This document shows, piece by piece, positions 6,727-13,813 of a stretch of DNA of 20,256 bases. The position numbers were made by a program, and so were the translations under genes. Position 1 is the first letter of the stretch, and the number at the start of each line of letters is the position of its first letter. The notes below the pieces were generated by a model. The model was not told the origin of the DNA, did no database searches, and was given only the letters and a program-made list of their open reading frames with translations. The stretch is from positions 1-20,256 of the IMG/VR virus record IMGVR_UViG_3300042988_000227; one strand, 5' to 3'. Origin of the DNA: a virus.

Positions 6727-8262
6727 ATGGCACTTTTTAGAAGAATCAAGCCACCGTTCAGCCTCAAGACGCTGCAGAAAGATCCATCCTGCGTCCTGAT
6801 CCAAGACCCGTCCGCCATCTGGGGCGGGGCGGATCATTTACCGAGGCGGAATCTTCTGATCGCGACCGATACTCTTGCCACGCAGAATGTGACGGTGACA
6901 GCGGAAAGCCACACGCTCCATATCCAAGGAACCGGATCGGTAACGCTATCAGGTACTGGTAGCGGTACTTTATCCGGTACGGGCGCGAATGATCGGGTTT
7001 CGTTGGTATTCACTCCGACGGCCGGCACGTTGACCTTGACAGTGAGCGGAACGGTCACGTTCGGCATGCTCTGCAAATCGTCTGTGCTTGATCGCGGCTA
7101 CCAAAAAATCACCGACTGGACGACAGAGCAATACGCCCACGCCGCGACGAATCCTAAGCCGTGGCTGAGGCGTAATCGGTTGCTCAATACCGCAACGCTC
7201 TCGACGCAGACGGTGACAGCAGTCACGGCGAATCCCATGACCGTGAGCTTTACAGGGACCGGGACGATTACTTTCTCGACCGCCTACAGCGGTTCTCTCG
7301 TCGGCACAGGAGCAAGCGACCGGGTAACCGCGACATTCACCCCTGCGGCTGGCAATCTCGTCTGTACGGTCACGGGAACCGTAACGCTGGCGCAGGTTGA
7401 AGTAGGCAGCGCGGCGACGCCTTATCAAGAAGTCGGAGCATCATGGGCCGCAACCTACACCTCCCTCGCCATCGCCGCAGGCTACCCGATCTCACTCTAC
7501 AGCGACCGCGCCGGGACCGTGGCGACGTATGGGCCGGATGATCCGGTTGGTGTGTTGCTGGATGGCAGCGAAGGGTATGCGATGGGTCCAGAGTTGGTGA
7601 CGAATGGGACGTTAGCAACAGATACCGGGTGGACCAAAGGAACCGGATGGACCATAGACGGTGTTGGCAACTGCTCAAATGCGTCTGCCGCGAGCCTTGC
7701 TCAAAGCATTTCGATAACAACTGGCAAGCGGTATCTGGTATCTGGATCAGTGCTGACTTGCACATCAGGCATGGTAAGACTGTTGGCAGACGGTACGGAT
7801 ATCGTTGCGGCTCAGTCTGCATCAACTGGATATCGACAAACGATTGTAGTTGCAACATCGACTGGCGCAAGCGACTTTGGATTTCGATCTAACTCATCCG
7901 GTTTTGCTGGTACGGTTGATAATTTCTCCGTTCGCGAAATCCCCGGCTACCACGCTACCTCACCATCAGACGCCGCGCGCCCGGTCCTGAGACTCGACGG
8001 CAACGGTCGGTGGTATCTGGATCGGGACACGACGGATGACGCATTAGCCGTCACCTGGCCCGCGAACTTCACCACGACTGCCGCGCAGTATGTTGCCGAC
8101 CAGACAACAACCACAGAAACGACCGGCATCACGCTCAACGGTGCGACCAGTTACACCACGCCGCAGCGACCAACCGGTGATTACGGCAGAGTGATATTCA
8201 AGACGCCAACGTCGAACGCGGCCAAAGTGAACAAGTATCTCGACAAGAAGGCGGGGAGATAG
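6727..8262 (+). CDS. Fibre-like protein with repeated carbohydrate-binding-type modules
   Basis: A 511-residue protein that looks like a modular receptor-binding fibre or adhesin. Residues 41-115 and 149-234 are two copies of a Thr/Gly beta module (LATQNVTVTA / LSTQTVTAVT; TGANDRVSLVFTPTAGTL / TGASDRVTATFTPAAGNL). Residues about 289-405 look like a CBM_4_9-type sandwich beginning GPELVTNGTL and ending GTVDNFSVREIPG. Residues 418-435 (RPVLRLDGNGRWYLDRDT) look like the start of a lectin-like domain that is then cut short, followed by a Thr-rich tail. Base composition is lower than the rest of the window (about 50% G+C over 7681-7920 by hand count), suggesting recent acquisition. The ribosome binding site is weak. 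The receptor is unknown. Confidence 0.68.
   Translation: MALFRRIKPPFSLKTLQKDPSCVLIQDPSAIWGGADHLPRRNLLIATDTLATQNVTVTAESHTLHIQGTGSVTLSGTGSGTLSGTGANDRVSLVFTPTAGTLTLTVSGTVTFGMLCKSSVLDRGYQKITDWTTEQYAHAATNPKPWLRRNRLLNTATLSTQTVTAVTANPMTVSFTGTGTITFSTAYSGSLVGTGASDRVTATFTPAAGNLVCTVTGTVTLAQVEVGSAATPYQEVGASWAATYTSLAIAAGYPISLYSDRAGTVATYGPDDPVGVLLDGSEGYAMGPELVTNGTLATDTGWTKGTGWTIDGVGNCSNASAASLAQSISITTGKRYLVSGSVLTCTSGMVRLLADGTDIVAAQSASTGYRQTIVVATSTGASDFGFRSNSSGFAGTVDNFSVREIPGYHATSPSDAARPVLRLDGNGRWYLDRDTTDDALAVTWPANFTTTAAQYVADQTTTTETTGITLNGATSYTTPQRPTGDYGRVIFKTPTSNAAKVNKYLDKKAGR
6847..7071 (+). repeat. Carbohydrate-binding-like module, copy A
   Basis: Encodes residues 41-115 of the 511-residue fibre-like protein. 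It matches copy B (7171-7428) through RN.L...DTLATQ, GTG.GTLSGTGANDRV, FTPTAG and SGTVT. The similarity is at protein level; the DNA copies have diverged, so the duplication is not recent. Confidence 0.7.
7171..7428 (+). repeat. Carbohydrate-binding-like module, copy B
   Basis: Encodes residues 149-234, the second copy of the Thr/Gly beta module. It carries RNRLLNTATLSTQ, GTGASDRVTATFTP and TGTVTLAQVEVGSAA. The last part (AQVEVGSAATPYQ) extends beyond copy A, which breaks off at FGML, so copy A may be shortened. Confidence 0.7.
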
Positions 8263-8264
8263 TC

Positions 8265-8618
8265 ATGGCATACACCTACTCTGCCGTTCTAGTTACCCCC
8301 GCCGACCAACTGGAAGCCGCCAACAAAGTCGGCCTCGCGCTCGGGTATTCCAACAACGAGTTTACCGTTCCTGCATCGAGCGACGGCACGACCATCACGC
8401 ACTATTACTGCCACACATGGGCCAATGAAGTCTTCGACGCGATGGTTAAATGCTTGGGCGAAGGCACGCCACCGGCAGCGGACTACGAAGCCGCAGGACT
8501 TACTGTTGAGCAATACTTCACCGCACTCTTGCGTCTTATCGTCTCGTGTCGCGATGGCGCAGATCCAGCGCAGCATGTGGGTGAGGTGCTGACCGCCAAT
8601 GGACTGGTGCCGCTGTGA
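8265..8618 (+). CDS. Small phage protein, fibre-associated (unassigned)
   Basis: A 117-residue protein two bases after the fibre stop, with a good GGGGAGA site eight bases before the ATG. Residues 1-45 include VTPADQLEAANKVGLALGYSN and NEFTVPAS, and the middle has THYYCHTWANEVF. I recall short proteins with such VPAS...THY segments downstream of phage fibre genes but know no function. It is probably cytoplasmic or a virion accessory; no signal peptide or membrane segment is seen. The stop TGA overlaps a GTG (8615) that begins a tiny membrane ORF. Confidence 0.6.
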   Translation: MAYTYSAVLVTPADQLEAANKVGLALGYSNNEFTVPASSDGTTITHYYCHTWANEVFDAMVKCLGEGTPPAADYEAAGLTVEQYFTALLRLIVSCRDGADPAQHVGEVLTANGLVPL

Positions 8619-8623
8619 CCGCC

Positions 8624-8713
8624 ATGGCCTGGGCCCTCGTCGGTATCGCCTGTGCAATGGTCGGTGCAGCGCGATGGATGCACCTCATCAAGCGGAGGAT
8701 TCTGGGTCTATGA
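8624..8713 (+). CDS. Very small single-span membrane protein
   Basis: A 29-codon ORF whose product begins MAWALVGIACAMVGAARWMH and ends with a basic KRR cluster: one hydrophobic span (residues 2-16) followed by positive charge. An in-frame GTG at 8615 would add three residues and overlap the upstream stop (GTGA), which suggests coupled translation. The stop overlaps the next gene's ATG (ATGA at 8710-8713). Without it a 91-base gap would remain in an otherwise gapless operon. Function unknown; chance cannot be excluded at this length. Confidence 0.5.
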   Translation: MAWALVGIACAMVGAARWMHLIKRRILGL

Positions 8714-8976
8714 CCACCTTCAAGTATCAGTTGACTCCCGACCAATACGCTAGGTTCCAGCACGAATCCAACACCCGCGAGATCCAGGTGTTAGGCAAGC
8801 CGCTCGGGGTGCTGGTGCAGGATGGACCGTCACCGCAGTCCTGGACATTCAGCGGCAAGATGGAAGGCGGCGCGTGGATCGACAAGTCGTTGCTGCTGAC
8901 CATCGTCATCCGCCGGAGACCCTGGTGGGCGTTCGGTTGGCTTCTCGACTCGGCATTCAAGGCGGCACTCAAATAA
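8710..8976 (+). CDS. Small protein of unknown function
   Basis: An 88-residue product starting MTTFKYQLTPDQYARF. The ATG at 8710 is preferred over an upstream in-frame ATG at 8599 because GGAGG lies 11 bases before it, it overlaps the preceding stop (ATGA), and the residues coded upstream look like frame shadow. Residues 57-88 contain LLLTIVIRRRPWWAFGWLLDSAFKAALK-like hydrophobic and aromatic sequence that could lie on a membrane, but it is interrupted by RRR. No family recognised. It overlaps the next start by one base (TAATG). Confidence 0.6.
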   Translation: MTTFKYQLTPDQYARFQHESNTREIQVLGKPLGVLVQDGPSPQSWTFSGKMEGGAWIDKSLLLTIVIRRRPWWAFGWLLDSAFKAALK

Positions 8977-9947
8977 TGGAAACGCAGACCGGCAATATCC
9001 TCGCATTCACCGCACCGTATGCCGTCACGCCAGGCGATGGCGCGCTGGTTGGGGCGTCCTTCGGTGTGTCGACCGGCACGTTCGCCCTCGGTGCGCGTGG
9101 CACGTTCGACCTGTCCGGCGTGTTCGAGTTGGCAAAGGCATCCGCGCAGGCCTGGGCCGAGGGCGCGGCGATCTACTGGGACAATAGCGCCAAGAAATGT
9201 ACCACCGTCTCGACGGCGAACACCCTGATCGGTGCGGCTGCCGCTGCTGCCGCCAACCCGTCGAGCACCGGATCGGTGCGGTTGAATGGCGGGGCGGTGC
9301 CAATCACCTCGCTGCTGGACGGAAAGGCCGACGCTGACCACGACCACGATGCAGCGTATGCGGCGATCGATCACGACCACGATTCGGCGTATCTGGCGAT
9401 CGGCGCGCCTCCGGTCCTGACTGGCGCGAATACCGTGTGGGAGGATCTGCGCTTCCCCGCACAGGCCATCAACCCACCGGGAAACGTCGACGATGCGGAC
9501 ATCGAGCCCGCCACCGGCTGTCTTCTGTTCGACGCGAGCGCCACGGAAGTGTGCATGGGTGTCGCTCAGCTGCCGCATGCCTGGAAGCAAGGATCCGCGA
9601 TTCGCGCGCATCTTCACTGGACACCGACCAGCACCAACACCGGGAACGTCTACTGGCGGCTCGACTACCAGGTGAAGAACATCGGCGAGACGTTCGACTT
9701 CTCGGCCGGCTGGACGACGGCGAACACACTGGACGCCGCGGATGGGGTGTCAGGGAAGCATCAGATTCATCAGCTCGCCGAGATCACGATGACTGACAAG
9801 ACGGTGAGCTGCATGATTCACTGGAAACTCTCCCGCATCGGCGGCGACGGGACGGACACCTACACGGCGGACGCCCGGTTGTTGGAGTTCGACATTCACT
9901 ACGAGGTCGACTCGATGGGCTCCGATGAAGAGCTGACGAAGGCCTGA
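8976..9947 (+). CDS. DUF2190 domain fused to a fibre domain (candidate head fibre)
   Basis: A 323-residue chimera. Residues 1-105 are a third copy of the DUF2190 fold: ARGTFDLSGVFELAKA, IYWDNSAKKCTT, LIG and TGSVRLNG match the decoration protein at 2755-3096. Residues 121-142 are two exact-length 11-residue units, DHDHDAAYAAI and DHDHDSAYLAI, the His/Asp type found in phage fibres, sometimes metal-binding. Residues 150-323 form a beta-rich terminal domain with IRAHLHWTPTST, VYWRLDYQVKN and DARLLEFDIHYEVDS, a pattern I recall from phage fibre tips. A capsid-binding domain plus a fibre suggests a fibre attached to the head, though a tail location is possible. The ATG at 8976 overlaps the upstream stop and begins the recognisable domain. 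Confidence 0.72.
   Translation: METQTGNILAFTAPYAVTPGDGALVGASFGVSTGTFALGARGTFDLSGVFELAKASAQAWAEGAAIYWDNSAKKCTTVSTANTLIGAAAAAAANPSSTGSVRLNGGAVPITSLLDGKADADHDHDAAYAAIDHDHDSAYLAIGAPPVLTGANTVWEDLRFPAQAINPPGNVDDADIEPATGCLLFDASATEVCMGVAQLPHAWKQGSAIRAHLHWTPTSTNTGNVYWRLDYQVKNIGETFDFSAGWTTANTLDAADGVSGKHQIHQLAEITMTDKTVSCMIHWKLSRIGGDGTDTYTADARLLEFDIHYEVDSMGSDEELTKA
9336..9401 (+). repeat. Tandem 11-residue His/Asp repeat in the head-fibre candidate
   Basis: Two adjacent units, DHDHDAAYAAI and DHDHDSAYLAI, differ at two of eleven positions. They link the DUF2190 domain to the fibre domain. Alternating His and Asp could coordinate a metal along a trimer axis, as in known phage fibre stalks; this is inferred. 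Confidence 0.8.
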
Positions 9948-9949
9948 CG

Positions 9950-12661
9950 ATGGCTGACCAGAAACTCGCCGTCGAGATCATCTTTGACGCGGTCGACAAC
10001 GCGTCCAAGCAGATCAGTTCGATCTCAAGCCAGTTTGGCGAACTGGATCAGAAGGCGCGCGGCATGGCGCAGCCGTTCGCTGAGTTCGCCTCGGGCTTGC
10101 TGAAAACCGAGGCGGCGCTCCTCGCTGTCGGCGCTGCGCTGGTGGGCGTGGCCGTCGACAAGGCCGGCAAGTTCGGCGACCAGATTGCCGAGATCGGCAC
10201 CCTGTTCGGTGGCACGACAGAGCAGATGGCCGGCTTCTCCGCTGGCGTGCTGGAATACGGCGAAAGCTCGACCCAATCGCTCGAGTCTGTCAACAACGCC
10301 GTCTACTCGGCCATTTCGGCGGGCGTCAAATACGACGACGCGCTCGGCCTGGTCGCCGAATCCGAGAAGCTCTCGGTCGCCGGCCGCGCGGAACTGGGCG
10401 AAGTCACGAAAGTCCTGACCGGATCGCTCAACGCCTACGGCGCCGCAACCTCCGACGCCGGCAAGTTTTCCGACATCCTGTTCGCGACCGTGAAGGGTGG
10501 CCAAACGACGCTGCCGGAATTGTCCGCATCGCTCGGCCAGGTCACGTCCATTGCCGCGACAGCCGGCGTGCCGTTCGGCACCCTCGGCGCCGCAATCTCG
10601 ACGCTGACCGCCTCTGGTGTCGGCACCTCGGAAGCCATCACCGGCATCAAGTCCGCGCTGTCGAACATCATCCAGCCGACCAGCGAGGCGGAAAAAGCCG
10701 CGGCCGCGCTCGGCGTCAACTTCGGCGTGGCTGCGCTGAAGTCTGAAGGCCTGGACGGCATGCTCAAGCAGCTGATGGCGGCGACCGGCGGCAACGTCGA
10801 CCAGATGGCGCAGTTCTTCGGCAGCGTCGAGGCGCTCAATTCCGTGATGGCGCTCGGCCAAGATGGGGCCGGAAAGTTCTCCGGCGCAATCGCCGACATG
10901 GCCAACTCGACCGGCGCGACTGAGAAAGCATTTGCCGCGATGGCCGAGAATTACTCGCTCAGCATGCAGAAGATGGCCAACGCGGCGGACGTTGCGCTGA
11001 TCAAGATGGGCAAGCCGCTGATGGATGAGTTCGGCGGTGTGGCCGACGCCATCGCCGGCATCTTCAAGGGCTTGGGCACCGGCCTGGATGCTGGCGCATT
11101 CGACCCGATCATCAACCTGCTGGAGCGATTCGGCCAACAAGCCGCGGACACCCTCAACGCGATCGGGAAAAACCTGCCCGAGGCGCTGGAGTCGCTGGAT
11201 TTTTCCGACTTGGTTCGGAGCCTGGAGGATCTGGGCACGACCGTCGGCGACCTGTTCGAGAAGATGTTCGGCGAGGTTGATCTCTCGACGCCCGAAGGCT
11301 TATCGGAAGCGCTGCAGAAGGTCGTCAACATCATCACCGGCCTGGTCGACGTGACGCGCGGGATCGCGACCCAGTTCGGCCCGTTCTTCGATGTGCTGGG
11401 CGGCCTTGCGGAGAACGCCGGCAAGCTCGGCGAAGAGTCATCGGTGTCTTTCGGCAAGTTCCTGGGCGCGATGGAGATGCTGTCCAGCTTCGGTGCAGGC
11501 ATCGCCACCGTCAACGCCATCATCGTGGAGCTCGGCGCCGACATCAGCGGCATCGCGGACGTGGTCATCGGGCTGTCAAAGGCCATCGTCAACGGCTTTC
11601 AGGTCGCGTTCGATACGGTCGTTGGCACGTTGGTCAGCTTCGCCAAGGACTTTGTCGACGTGATGGAGGGCATCACGCCTGACGTGCTCGGCGATCCCTG
11701 GAAGGACATGTCCAAGGAGTTGGGCTACGTACTCGACGGCGTGTCGGCGAACTGGGAGAAGAACAACGGCGAGTTCGTGGCCGGCATCAACCAGATCGGC
11801 GCCGGCCTCGGCTTCGTCGGTGACAGCGCCAGCGATGCGGCCAAGGGCGCCGAGGAATTGAAGACCCCGATCACCGAAGCGGCGACCGCCTCGAAGGGAT
11901 TCGAGCCGATCGACCTGGGTGATGTCGATTTCGTCGCCGAAGCGGCGAAGCGGCTGGGCGTGAATCTGACCGAGGCCAAGGTGGCGACCGAAGCGCTCAC
12001 CGGATCCGCGGACCTGATCGCACCTGAATGGGCCAGCGCCGAGGACAAGGCGCGCGGCTACAAGATCGTGATGGACGAGCTGGGCCAGGTCTCGTACAAG
12101 CAGGTCGGCGCGGCGGCGAAGGATGCCGGCGGCGCGGTGACCGAGTCGATGAAGGAGCAGCAAGACCAGATCGACAAGGCCGCGAAAGCCGCCCAGGACT
12201 GGGCGCTCAAGATGGAAGAGATCGCCAGTAACGAGCGTATCAAGACTATCGAGGCGGTCATCTCGCTCAACGTCGCCGAACTGGAGGCGCAGACGGCGAT
12301 GGTCGAGGCCTCGTTCGATTCGATCAACACCACCATCGAGTCGACCGGCAGCCTCATCGGCGACCTGTTCGGCCAGATGGACGGCAAGACGCTCGGCGAG
12401 AAGTTCGATATCCAGGCGCAGATCTCCCTGGAAAACAAACGCCGGCAGGATGCGCTTGATCTGCAGAAGAAGCTGGTCGAGGCGCAGGTGGACTACCTGA
12501 CCAAGCGCGCGTCCGCACTCGATCGTGGCGATGCGCTGATCCGCGTCGAGGCGGATGGACTGCAGCCGGCACTGGAACAAATCTGGTACGAGATCATGCG
12601 ATCGATCCAGGTGAAGGCGGCCGACGAAGGCCTTGAACTACTGCTCGGGGTGATGTCCTGA
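9950..12661 (+). CDS. Tail tape measure protein (TP901 type)
   Basis: A 903-residue protein that sets tail length and passes through the tube. Residues about 70-290 match the TP901-type core: IAEIGTLFGGTTEQM, SLESVNNAVYSAISAGVKYDDAL, VAGRAELGEVTKVLTGSLNAYG, GQTTLPELSASLGQVTSIA and ALGVNFGVAALKSEGLDGML. Residues 49-68 and about 500-560 are hydrophobic helices. The C-terminal third is charged and helical (from about 740: KEQQDQIDKAAKAAQDWALKMEE), suited to chaperone binding. No lysozyme or peptidase motif is seen. At roughly 0.15 nm per residue the tail would be about 135 nm, an inference from the known rule. The start follows the upstream stop by two bases; the stop overlaps the next start (TGATG). 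Confidence 0.93.
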   Translation: MADQKLAVEIIFDAVDNASKQISSISSQFGELDQKARGMAQPFAEFASGLLKTEAALLAVGAALVGVAVDKAGKFGDQIAEIGTLFGGTTEQMAGFSAGVLEYGESSTQSLESVNNAVYSAISAGVKYDDALGLVAESEKLSVAGRAELGEVTKVLTGSLNAYGAATSDAGKFSDILFATVKGGQTTLPELSASLGQVTSIAATAGVPFGTLGAAISTLTASGVGTSEAITGIKSALSNIIQPTSEAEKAAAALGVNFGVAALKSEGLDGMLKQLMAATGGNVDQMAQFFGSVEALNSVMALGQDGAGKFSGAIADMANSTGATEKAFAAMAENYSLSMQKMANAADVALIKMGKPLMDEFGGVADAIAGIFKGLGTGLDAGAFDPIINLLERFGQQAADTLNAIGKNLPEALESLDFSDLVRSLEDLGTTVGDLFEKMFGEVDLSTPEGLSEALQKVVNIITGLVDVTRGIATQFGPFFDVLGGLAENAGKLGEESSVSFGKFLGAMEMLSSFGAGIATVNAIIVELGADISGIADVVIGLSKAIVNGFQVAFDTVVGTLVSFAKDFVDVMEGITPDVLGDPWKDMSKELGYVLDGVSANWEKNNGEFVAGINQIGAGLGFVGDSASDAAKGAEELKTPITEAATASKGFEPIDLGDVDFVAEAAKRLGVNLTEAKVATEALTGSADLIAPEWASAEDKARGYKIVMDELGQVSYKQVGAAAKDAGGAVTESMKEQQDQIDKAAKAAQDWALKMEEIASNERIKTIEAVISLNVAELEAQTAMVEASFDSINTTIESTGSLIGDLFGQMDGKTLGEKFDIQAQISLENKRRQDALDLQKKLVEAQVDYLTKRASALDRGDALIRVEADGLQPALEQIWYEIMRSIQVKAADEGLELLLGVMS

Positions 12662-13014
12662 TGTTTTCCGTATCGCTCTGCGCCGCCGTGTTCGATCCCG
12701 ATGGTGATGTGCTGATCCCGGCCACCGCCGACTCCGAACTATCCGCCGCGCAACGGCGGGTCAGCCGCACGGCAACCCTGGACGGTGCCGCCACGCTGGA
12801 GGATCTGGGGTACACCGCATCCGATTCGACCATCAAGGTCGCGTTCAAGCTGGCGGATGCCGACTTTGAGGCGCGCATCCTTCGGCTGATACAGATTTAC
12901 CCGTTGCTGACGATTTCGACCCGCTACGGCTGCTTTCTGGGCGTGGCGGACAAGTACCAGCCCACGGCGCAGGGTGCGACCCTGCAGTTCCTGGTTCAAC
13001 AACAGATTTCATAG
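12661..13014 (+). CDS. Small distal tail protein (unassigned)
   Basis: A 117-residue protein coupled to the tape measure by a TGATG overlap. It is mostly beta: an N-terminal MFSVSLCAAVFDPDGDVLI, a Ser/Ala/Thr-rich centre, then LIQIYPLLTISTRYGCFLGVADKY and a closing TLQFLVQQQIS. It occupies the slot where siphophages encode a distal tail or tail-tip adaptor. No family motif is recognised, so the role rests on position alone. Confidence 0.55.
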   Translation: MFSVSLCAAVFDPDGDVLIPATADSELSAAQRRVSRTATLDGAATLEDLGYTASDSTIKVAFKLADADFEARILRLIQIYPLLTISTRYGCFLGVADKYQPTAQGATLQFLVQQQIS

Positions 13015-13023
13015 GACGCCATC

Positions 13024-13806
13024 ATGGCCAACAATCTCGCCTACCTTGAACTGCGGCTTTCCGGTGGCGCCAGCAACACCGATCCCGATGCCAGCCTCGG
13101 CGGCATCAAGTCGTCGGAGCGGATCTACTCCAAGAGCGGCACCGGCATCAGCAACATCACCGGGGTGGTCGTGGACGATGCACCCGGCAGTGCCGATGGC
13201 GCCGGGACTCTGGCGTTCACGGCATCCGGCCAGACGCTCACCTGGACACCCAACGGCGGCACGGCTGGCGCGGCCACTGCGGTCGGCGCCAACGGACGCT
13301 ACGCGATCCCCGGCAGCATCGGCTATTTATTTGTGACGGTGACCGCAGCCAGCCTCCCGGGCAGCAACCAGTCCGACACCATCACCGTCGCGCAGTTGGC
13401 CAACGAGTTGTTCGACGACATCGGCAAGGCCGAAAGCTACGACGGCGACACCGAGTACCGCGCGATGTACGTACACAACGGACACGCGACCGACCCGTTC
13501 GTCGGCATCAAGGTCTACATCGGCTCCGATGCCTCCGGGGCCGACTCGCTGGCCATCGCGCTCGACCTGGCCGGAACCGGCGACGGCGCCTCGACGGGCG
13601 TGGCGGACACCATCGCGGACGAATCCACCGCACCGAGTCCGGCCTTGACGTTCACGGCTCCGGCCGCCATCGGCACGGCGTTGAGCATCGGGCAGTTGGA
13701 TGCCGGTGAGAGTGCTGCCGTCTGGATGCGTCGGACGGTGCCAGCGGCAACGGTGACGAGCACGGCCAGCGACCTGTCGTCGCTGACCATCAACGCCGGA
13801 TACTGA
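13024..13806 (+). CDS. Phage tail/virion structural protein with inserted Ig-like module
   Basis: A 260-residue protein. Residues 1-33 (LELRLSGGASNTDPDASLGG) and 128-260 (LFDDIGKAESYDGDTEYRAM, YVHNGHAT, ADESTAPSPALTFTAPA, AAVWMRRTVPA) belong to a phage virion family I recognise by pattern but cannot assign a function. Residues about 40-123 (ISNITGVVVDDAPG, TLTWTPNGG, NGRYAIPG, LFVTVTAASLPGSNQSDTI) look like an Ig-like module set into a loop of that fold, also a recurrent phage arrangement. GGAC lies upstream of the start, nine bases after the previous stop. Likely a decoration or adhesion role at the tail tip. Confidence 0.65.
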   Translation: MANNLAYLELRLSGGASNTDPDASLGGIKSSERIYSKSGTGISNITGVVVDDAPGSADGAGTLAFTASGQTLTWTPNGGTAGAATAVGANGRYAIPGSIGYLFVTVTAASLPGSNQSDTITVAQLANELFDDIGKAESYDGDTEYRAMYVHNGHATDPFVGIKVYIGSDASGADSLAIALDLAGTGDGASTGVADTIADESTAPSPALTFTAPAAIGTALSIGQLDAGESAAVWMRRTVPAATVTSTASDLSSLTINAGY

Positions 13807-13813
13807 TCCGGCC

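Noticed and set aside
8599-8709. Upstream start for the 88-residue gene (125-codon version)
   Set aside because: The extra residues overlap the preceding gene and look like a shadow. GGAGG before 8710 and the ATGA overlap favour the shorter form.
8874-8975. Upstream start for the DUF2190 fusion
   Set aside because: The added 34 residues overlap the preceding gene, and the domain begins at the ATG at 8976 with a TAATG junction.
10025-11140. Minus-strand open frame of 371 codons opposite the tape measure
   Set aside because: Composition is typical of a shadow frame and the plus strand encodes a clear TP901-type core.
9950-12661. Hydrolase domain inside the tape measure
   Set aside because: No lysozyme, transglycosylase or peptidase motif could be seen in the C-terminal two thirds; it is helical and low complexity.
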